Below, one piece after another: positions 58,816 through 64,000 of a stretch of 64,000 nt of DNA; the first letter of the stretch is position 1, and each line of letters starts with the position of its first letter. Origin of the DNA: Myxococcales bacterium. GTDB lineage: Bacteria; Myxococcota_A; Polyangia; Nannocystales; Nannocystaceae. The DNA lies in NCBI GenBank assembly GCA_020633295.1, contig JACKDW010000016.1:146011-210010 (forward strand), given 5' to 3'. The position numbers and the translations under genes were made by a program. The notes beneath the pieces were generated by a model, which was not told the DNA's origin, made no database searches, and saw only the letters and a list, made by a program, of their open reading frames with translations.

Positions 58816-60741
58816 CTACTCGAGGATCACCGCGAGGTCGAGCCCGCCCGGGTACCAGTAGCTGGTGTACTGGCCGTAGCCGTAGACCTGGATGCCGAAG
58901 GGCTGATCGCCGGTGATCGAGTGGGTGCCGTCGCCCGCGTTCGAGAGCTCCACGCGCGCGACCGAGAAGCCCGTCGCGCCGATCGGGCTCAGCCCGCCGA
59001 CCGGCGCGCCGTCGAGCGTGATCGCGGCGCCGTCGGGCGCGGTGATGTTGACGAAGGAGCTCTCGTAGTTGGTCGGCGCGTGGAACAGGTACGAGTTGCG
59101 GTACTGCTCGATCGGCACCGCGATCGTCATGGCCGGGTCGCCCGCGTTGCCGCCCGCCGACTGCCCCTGGAGGTACTCGGCGACGATGATCTTCGCGTTG
59201 GCCGAGATCATGAAGTCCGCCTCGGTCGGCGTCAGCTCGACGTAGTCGCCGGCGCTGGCGATCGAGCTCGGCGCGCCCGGGACCGGCGGGTCGTAGGTCA
59301 GCTCGGTCGCGTCCTTGGTGGCGACGACGCGCACGATCCGGGCCTTCGAGACGGGCGGCTGGCCGAGCGCCTTCACCAGCGGCGTCGTCACGATGTACTC
59401 GGCCGAGAGGTTCTCGTAGGCGAACATCGACTCCTCGAGGTGATCGCAGGCGGAGATGTTGTAGGGCACGAAGGTGCACATGTGCCCGCCGATCACCTGC
59501 ACCGGCTTGTCGGCGAGCACGTGCGTGCCGGTCACGTCCGAGACGTCGGGGGAGCCGCCGCCCGCGACGGACATGACCAACAGGACATCACCTTGGTCGA
59601 GCGCGGCCTGGCCGGTGCCGTCGCCCGCGATCCCGCCGCCCGCGCCGATGAGCCCGCCGGTCGCGGAGGGGTCGACGTCGACGGTCGTGCCGTCCTCGCT
59701 GGCGACGACCGCGTAGAAGCCCGGGACGCTGTGGTGGTTGCGGGCCGCGACCCAGTAGTCCGCGGTCCAGGCGTTGACGGGCATCAGCAGCGAGGCGTCG
59801 TTGGTGTAGGTGAAGCCGCCGTTGAGCGTGTACTCGAGCGGGTTGTACTGGTACGCGGTGATCGGGCGATCCGAGCGCACGCGGTAGGCCCCGTCGGGCA
59901 CGACCCGGCTCGCGCCGGCGCCCTTGAGCTGGTTCTCCCACGCCAGCGGGATGACCTCGACGCTGCTCGCCGCGACCACGGTGTCGAGCACGGGCGCGTC
60001 GCCCTTGGTGATCGTGATCATCGCGTCGCCGTTGGAGGTGTTCGAGATCACGACCGCGAAGGTGTAGTTGTTGCCGACGACGTTGGGCGTGACGGTCGGG
60101 TAGTAGTCGCAGCCGATGTAGCTGTCGACGAGGTTCTGGGGCGCGCACGCGCCGACGCACGCGCCGCTGTCGGGATCGCAGGTCACCCCCTGCACGCCGT
60201 CGCAGTGATACTCGTCGTAGCCGTCGCCCTGGTCATTGCACAGGCTCGAGATCTCGCCGTCGCAGCTGCCCGTCCCGGGCAGGCAGAGCACGCAGCCGAG
60301 CCCGTCGGCGCACTCCTGATCACAGGGCTCTTCGGACATGAAGCCGCCCTCGCCGTCGCAGACCTTGGACACGCCGCCCTCGCAGACGACGGTGCCCTCC
60401 GGACACACGGGCTCCCCCGTGGTCCCGCTCGTCGCGCTCGCGTCGCTCGTCTCCGCGCCGGTCGTCGCGCTCGTCGTCGCGCCCTCGGTCGTCGTCGGCG
60501 CGCCGGTGGTGCCCGCGGTCGTGCCCGGGCCGCCGGTCGTGCCCGCGGTCGTGCCGTCCTCGGTGGTGCCCGCGGTCGCGCCCTCCGTCGTCGACGTGAG
60601 GGTGGTCGTCGCGCTCTCGGTCGCCGTGCCGGCGCCGCTGTCCCCACAGGCGAGCGCGGGGCCGAGGAGCAGCGCGACGAGGGACAGGCGTCGCGGCGTG
60701 ACGGAAGCGAGCCGCGCGGGAGCGGGGGCGGAGGAGCGCAT
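58816..60741 (-). CDS. IgGFc-binding-like lipoprotein
   Basis: This protein has 641 residues. The signal peptide ends ALAC, followed by GDSG and a linker of about 75 Thr-rich residues. Next is a Cys-rich segment (about 115-200: CPEGTVVCEGGVSKVCDGEGG, EPCDQECADGLGCVLCLPG). Then comes the IgGFc-binding-like domain (about 205-641): NLVDSYIGCDYYPTVTPNVV, PDGAYRVRSDRPITAYQYNP, NDASLLMPVNAWTADYWVAA and DKPVQVIGGHMCTFVP followed by ACDHLEESMF. This region is shared with human FCGBP and is common in myxobacteria, where it is thought to mediate adhesion. Ends VYGYGQYTSYWYPGGLDL. Surface-anchored. Ligand unknown. Confidence 0.85.
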   Translation of the reverse strand: MRSSAPAPARLASVTPRRLSLVALLLGPALACGDSGAGTATESATTTLTSTTEGATAGTTEDGTTAGTTGGPGTTAGTTGAPTTTEGATTSATTGAETSDASATSGTTGEPVCPEGTVVCEGGVSKVCDGEGGFMSEEPCDQECADGLGCVLCLPGTGSCDGEISSLCNDQGDGYDEYHCDGVQGVTCDPDSGACVGACAPQNLVDSYIGCDYYPTVTPNVVGNNYTFAVVISNTSNGDAMITITKGDAPVLDTVVAASSVEVIPLAWENQLKGAGASRVVPDGAYRVRSDRPITAYQYNPLEYTLNGGFTYTNDASLLMPVNAWTADYWVAARNHHSVPGFYAVVASEDGTTVDVDPSATGGLIGAGGGIAGDGTGQAALDQGDVLLVMSVAGGGSPDVSDVTGTHVLADKPVQVIGGHMCTFVPYNISACDHLEESMFAYENLSAEYIVTTPLVKALGQPPVSKARIVRVVATKDATELTYDPPVPGAPSSIASAGDYVELTPTEADFMISANAKIIVAEYLQGQSAGGNAGDPAMTIAVPIEQYRNSYLFHAPTNYESSFVNITAPDGAAITLDGAPVGGLSPIGATGFSVARVELSNAGDGTHSITGDQPFGIQVYGYGQYTSYWYPGGLDLAVILE

Positions 60742-60888
60742 GGCGGCATGGTAACGCGGACCACGGCGCGCGACGGGGCCGTCGTGACGACCGCCGACGG
60801 TGAGCGCGAGCGCGGGCGCACCGTCGCGCGCGCCCGCGACGGGATTTCTTCACCTCGGGCGACCCGTTCGCGGGTAGGCTCTCGGGCC

Positions 60889-61734
60889 ATGAACCGCGCG
60901 CAGCGTAAACGCCTCGCCGAGGACACCGTGGCCGTCATCGAGCGCGGCGCGTATCCGCATCCCGATCGCGCCGGCGAGCAGGTCTCGCTGCGCGAGGCGA
61001 TCGAGCGCGCCGTCGCGGGGACCGTGGCCTACCCTCCGGCGCAGGAGGTCGACGCGCCCGCGCCGGGTGACCACGCGACGCGGGTGACCGTGGAGAACAT
61101 CGGCGCGCTCGAGGCCGCCCGCGCGCTGCTCGACGACGGCCACGCGCGCGTGTGCGTGCTGAACTTCGCGTCCGCCTACTACCCCGGCGGCGGGTTCCTG
61201 CGCGGCTCCCAGGCCCAGGAGGAGGCGCTCGTCCGCGTCTCCGCGCTGTACGCCTGCCTGCTCGCGCAGCCGGGCTACTACGAGCACCACAACCACCTGC
61301 AGGACCCGCTGCACACGGACTACGCGATCTACTCGCCCGACGTGCCGGTGTTCCGCGAGTCGCGGGGGGCGCTGCTGGCGACGCCGTGGCCGTGCAGCTT
61401 CGTGACCTGTCCTGCCGTACAGGCGAAGAAGACGCGCGAGGCCGGCGCCGCGCGCGGCGACGACGAGGCGACGACCGACGCGACGATCAACGCGGCGATG
61501 GAGCGCCGAATCGCCCGCGTGCTCGCGATCATGGCGGCGCACGGGCACGCCGCGATCGTGCTCGGCGCGTGGGGCTGCGGCGTGTTCGGCAACGAGCCGG
61601 CCGCGATCGCGGAGCGCTTCGCCGCGCTGCTCCGAGGGCCCTTCGCCGGCGTGTTCGCGACCGTGCGCTTCGCGGTGCTCGATCGCGACCCGGGCCCGAC
61701 GATTACGCCGTTTCGCCGCGCGCTCCAGCCGTGA
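60889..61734 (+). CDS. Bacterial PARG-like protein (TIGR02452 family)
   Basis: This is a 281-residue cytoplasmic protein. The catalytic PARG signature is intact: G100-G-G102 in YYPGGGFLRG and Q110-E-E112 in QAQEEALVR, with Glu112 the likely acid. VCVLNFASAYYPG precedes it, and VLGAWGCGVFGNEP is the phosphate loop near the end. The N-terminal helix (NRAQRKRLAEDTVAVIERG) and the VTVENIGALEAARAL segment are typical of TIGR02452. The family removes poly(ADP-ribose) or ADP-ribose from proteins or nucleic acids. No ADP-ribosyltransferase gene is next to it. The frame is open far upstream, but only this part is protein-like; the ATG at 60889 fits the family start. Confidence 0.9.
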   Translation: MNRAQRKRLAEDTVAVIERGAYPHPDRAGEQVSLREAIERAVAGTVAYPPAQEVDAPAPGDHATRVTVENIGALEAARALLDDGHARVCVLNFASAYYPGGGFLRGSQAQEEALVRVSALYACLLAQPGYYEHHNHLQDPLHTDYAIYSPDVPVFRESRGALLATPWPCSFVTCPAVQAKKTREAGAARGDDEATTDATINAAMERRIARVLAIMAAHGHAAIVLGAWGCGVFGNEPAAIAERFAALLRGPFAGVFATVRFAVLDRDPGPTITPFRRALQP

Positions 61735-61815
61735 CGGGTCGCGCCGGGTCGCCGGGTTGATTCGCGGGCCCGCGGGCGACGGCGTGACCCCGGCGACGGG
61801 TATCATCGCCGGGCT

Positions 61816-64000
61816 GTGCGCGACTGGATCACGTCCCTGTATCGCTCGCTGTCCCTCCTCTTCGCCGCGGCGAGCACCACGCTCGGCCTCACGCTGACCT
61901 GCGCGGGGACCCTCGCGCTGCTCGTCGCGCTGCTCGTCACGCCGCGGCCCGTGCTCGCGGCGCCGGCGAGCGAGCCGGCGCGCGCGCTGCCGGGGGTGCC
62001 CGCCGAGCTCGCGCCGTGGATCGAGTGGGTCCGCGAGCTCGAGCTCCCAGCCGGCGACTGCCGCGAGGTCGAGGACGCGACGATCTGCGTGTGGCCCGGG
62101 CGGCTCGCGCTGCAGGCCGGCGAGCAGGGGGCCAGCTTCGAGCTCGACGTGACCGCGTTCAACCGCGAGCTCGTGACGCTGCCGGGCGACGACGCGGCGT
62201 GGCCCCAGGACGTCCGCGTGGACGGCAAGCCGGCGGTGGTGCGCGACGGCGCCGAGGAGGCCGCCGGCGCGCCCACGGTCGAGCTCGCCGTCGGGCGCCA
62301 CCGCGTGAGCGGTCGCTTCATCTGGCCCGAGAGACCGGACACGCTCGCGGTGCCCGACGAGATCGCGCTGGTCGAGCTCGAGCTGGCGGGGCAGCGCGTC
62401 GCGATCCCCGAGCGCGTCGACGGGCTGCTGACGCTCGCGCTCCCGGGCGCGCCGCCGCGAGCGGAGGAGCCCGAGGAGCCCGCGACGCAGGAGCCGGCCG
62501 TGGACTCCGAGCGGCTCGAGGTCTCGCGCTGGCTGCGAGACGGGGTGCCGCTGACGATCACGACGCGCCTCGACCTGCACGTGTCGGGGAAGCCCCGCGC
62601 GATCACGCTGCCCTACCCGCTGTGGGACGACGTCGAGCTGCTGCGCATCGACAGCAGCCTGCCGCTGCGGCTCGGGGAGGAGCGCGCGCTGGTGGTGCAG
62701 GCGCGCGCCGGGAGCCACACGATCACGCTCGAGGCCGCGCTGCCGCGCGCGCCCGAACAGCTCGGCCCGCCCGAGCTGCCCGCGCCGTGGCCCGCCGAGG
62801 AGGTCTGGGTGTGGCGCGCGGCGGGGGCCGGCGAGGCCGCGCTCGGGCAGGTGGCGGTCACGGGCGGGCTCGCGGTCGATCGCAGCCGCACCCACGCGCC
62901 GGAGGCCTGGGACGGCGGCGCGACCTTCCAGGTGCGCGCGACGAGCCCGCTGGCGTTCGAAGTCCTGCAGCGCGGCGTCTCCGAGACCGCGCCGAACGAG
63001 CTCTCGCTGCGACGCGAGATGCGGCCGATCATGGCCGGCGCGGGCTGGACGGTGCGCGACGAGATCGAGGGCGCGCTGCACCAGAGCACGCGCCTCGACC
63101 TCCAGGCGGGCGCGCTCGGCAGCGCGATCGTCAACGATCGCCCGCAGGTGGTCACCGAGGGCCCGGGCGGCGCCACCGGCGTCGAGCTGCGCGAGCCCTC
63201 GATCCGGCTCCTCGGGACATGGCGCTCCGAGCAGCTCACGAGGACGCTGCCGCTCGGCGGCTGGTCGGAGACCTTCGACCGCGTGACGCTGGAGTTCTGG
63301 CTGCCGCGCGGCTGGGACGTGCTGCGGATCGACGGGCCCGGCAAGGGCAGCCGCACGTGGCTCGAGTCGTGGCGCGCGCTCGACCTGCTCGCGCTGCTCG
63401 GCGTGTGCGTGCTGCTCGGGCGCCTGCTCTCGCCGTGGGTCGGCGGGGTCGCGCTGCTCGGCCTCGGGCTCGCGTACACCAGCCGCGGCGACGGCTACCT
63501 GATGCTGCTCGCGCTCGTCGCCCTGCTCGCCGGGCTGCCGACGCTGACGGCGCGCGCGCGCGAGAGCGCGTGGCTGCGTCGCGGGCTGTGGCTGGGCTGG
63601 GGGCTGTGCGCGGCGCTGCTGACGATCTGGATCCTCTGGGGCGTGCCGCAGCAGGTCCACGGCGTGTGGCTCGAGCGCGAGTCGGCGCTCGACGCCTACG
63701 GCCTCGAGCGCGAGCTGACCGAGGTGCTCGGCGTCGCGCTGACGCTGTGGCTCGCGCTCGGCGTGATCACCGGTGTCGCCTGGTTTATCGGACACGCGCG
63801 CGTGCCGGGCCGCGTGGTCGTGATCCCGGCGGTCGCGCTGGCGGGCTTCGCCGCGCTGCTGCTGTTCGTCCAGGCCGACGCGCCCATGACCGACGCGCGC
63901 CCGACCGCCGCGTACTGGGAGGCCGGCGCGGCCTCTAATAAAGACGAGGAGCCGCCGCCCGAGGAGCTGGAGAACCTCAGCGACGACGAGGCCGGCGGCC
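61816..64000 (+). CDS. Large multi-pass membrane protein, 3' end outside window
   Basis: The frame is open from a GTG at 61816 to the window edge (728 codons, no stop). The N-terminus has a signal or anchor (LCRSLSLLF-like start, then LTLTCAGTLALLVALLV). Residues about 55-515 are a large extracytoplasmic region rich in beta strands (FELDVTAFNRELVTLPGD; LTITTRLDLHVSG; AWDGGATFQVRATSPLAFEV). From about 515 there are at least six membrane helices (LLALLGVCVLLGRLLSP; GYLMLLALVALLAGLP; LGWGLCAALLTIWILW; VALTLWLALGVITGVAWFIG; VVVIPAVALAGFAALLLF). An acidic tail (PPEELENLSDDEAGG) was reached when the window ended. No family named. A sensor or transporter-like envelope role is only a guess. Confidence 0.7.
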   Translation, partial: MRDWITSLYRSLSLLFAAASTTLGLTLTCAGTLALLVALLVTPRPVLAAPASEPARALPGVPAELAPWIEWVRELELPAGDCREVEDATICVWPGRLALQAGEQGASFELDVTAFNRELVTLPGDDAAWPQDVRVDGKPAVVRDGAEEAAGAPTVELAVGRHRVSGRFIWPERPDTLAVPDEIALVELELAGQRVAIPERVDGLLTLALPGAPPRAEEPEEPATQEPAVDSERLEVSRWLRDGVPLTITTRLDLHVSGKPRAITLPYPLWDDVELLRIDSSLPLRLGEERALVVQARAGSHTITLEAALPRAPEQLGPPELPAPWPAEEVWVWRAAGAGEAALGQVAVTGGLAVDRSRTHAPEAWDGGATFQVRATSPLAFEVLQRGVSETAPNELSLRREMRPIMAGAGWTVRDEIEGALHQSTRLDLQAGALGSAIVNDRPQVVTEGPGGATGVELREPSIRLLGTWRSEQLTRTLPLGGWSETFDRVTLEFWLPRGWDVLRIDGPGKGSRTWLESWRALDLLALLGVCVLLGRLLSPWVGGVALLGLGLAYTSRGDGYLMLLALVALLAGLPTLTARARESAWLRRGLWLGWGLCAALLTIWILWGVPQQVHGVWLERESALDAYGLERELTEVLGVALTLWLALGVITGVAWFIGHARVPGRVVVIPAVALAGFAALLLFVQADAPMTDARPTAAYWEAGAASNKDEEPPPEELENLSDDEAGG

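Noticed and set aside
60850..63795. A 981-codon open frame on the minus strand
   Set aside because: It is antisense to the PARG-like gene and the large membrane protein, both with clear family or membrane features.

Overview
The window is very GC-rich, with almost every third codon position G or C. It looks like chromosomal DNA of a myxobacterium, most likely the Nannocystaceae (Nannocystis, Plesiocystis, Enhygromyxa group). The evidence is the many lipoproteins with long Ser/Thr/Asp/Gly linkers behind the lipobox, the DUF4215-type Cys repeats, a Gly-Asp linker followed by a MYXO-CTERM-like tail, an IgGFc-binding-like lipoprotein, many hybrid or orphan histidine kinases, and sigma-54-type promoter sequences. 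The placement is inference; there is no rRNA gene, and I found no tRNA gene. Genes lie on both strands in short units, and the window cuts a gene at each end.

Left part (1-12.8 kb): mainly surface and secreted proteins. A truncated Cys-rich secreted protein is followed by a decayed Cys-rich lipoprotein, an unknown exported protein, a PLC-like lipoprotein, a SRPBCC protein, a beta-propeller lipoprotein and a POT-family peptide transporter. After that come 0.9 kb of repeats with no gene, two paralogous DUF4215/DUF1554-type lipoproteins and a tyrosine recombinase. The repeats and the recombinase suggest an accessory stretch, but I could not define its ends.

Middle (13-43 kb): a Tat-exported PhoX-type protein, a lipoprotein with six Cys modules, a PAS histidine kinase, a MurU-like nucleotidyltransferase, a short SPFH protein and an RTX-repeat protein behind a consensus sigma-54 promoter. 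Further on are a Zn-ribbon/rhomboid fusion, YggX, glycyl-tRNA synthetase, a translationally coupled kinase pair, an MsbA-like ABC exporter, a 53-residue membrane protein with its own promoter and terminator, an APC permease, a macro-domain protein, an acyltransferase, a ferritin-like protein, PanE, a beta-lactamase-fold hydrolase and a strikingly eukaryote-like FKBP12.

Right part (43-64 kb): the most coherent system is a minus-strand stressosome operon (rsbR-rsbS-rsbT-rsbX and a second RsbT/W-like kinase, 47205 to 44057). Its RsbR carries a XylR/DmpR-type V4R sensor domain with an intact zinc-site spacing. A hybrid kinase lies just upstream. Then follow a PhzF-like enzyme, a FIST protein preceded by a chain of three overlapping 4-codon ORFs, a CPBP protease, a reductase with compensating frameshifts, a PLP decarboxylase, a PhyH-type dioxygenase next to a FadH-like reductase, a broken lipoprotein, an IgGFc-binding-like lipoprotein, a bacterial PARG-like (TIGR02452) protein and the first 728 codons of a large membrane protein.

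Recurring themes are exported proteins with low-complexity linkers, phosphorelay and partner-switching signalling, ADP-ribose-linked macro folds, and short tandem repeats placed at gene borders.
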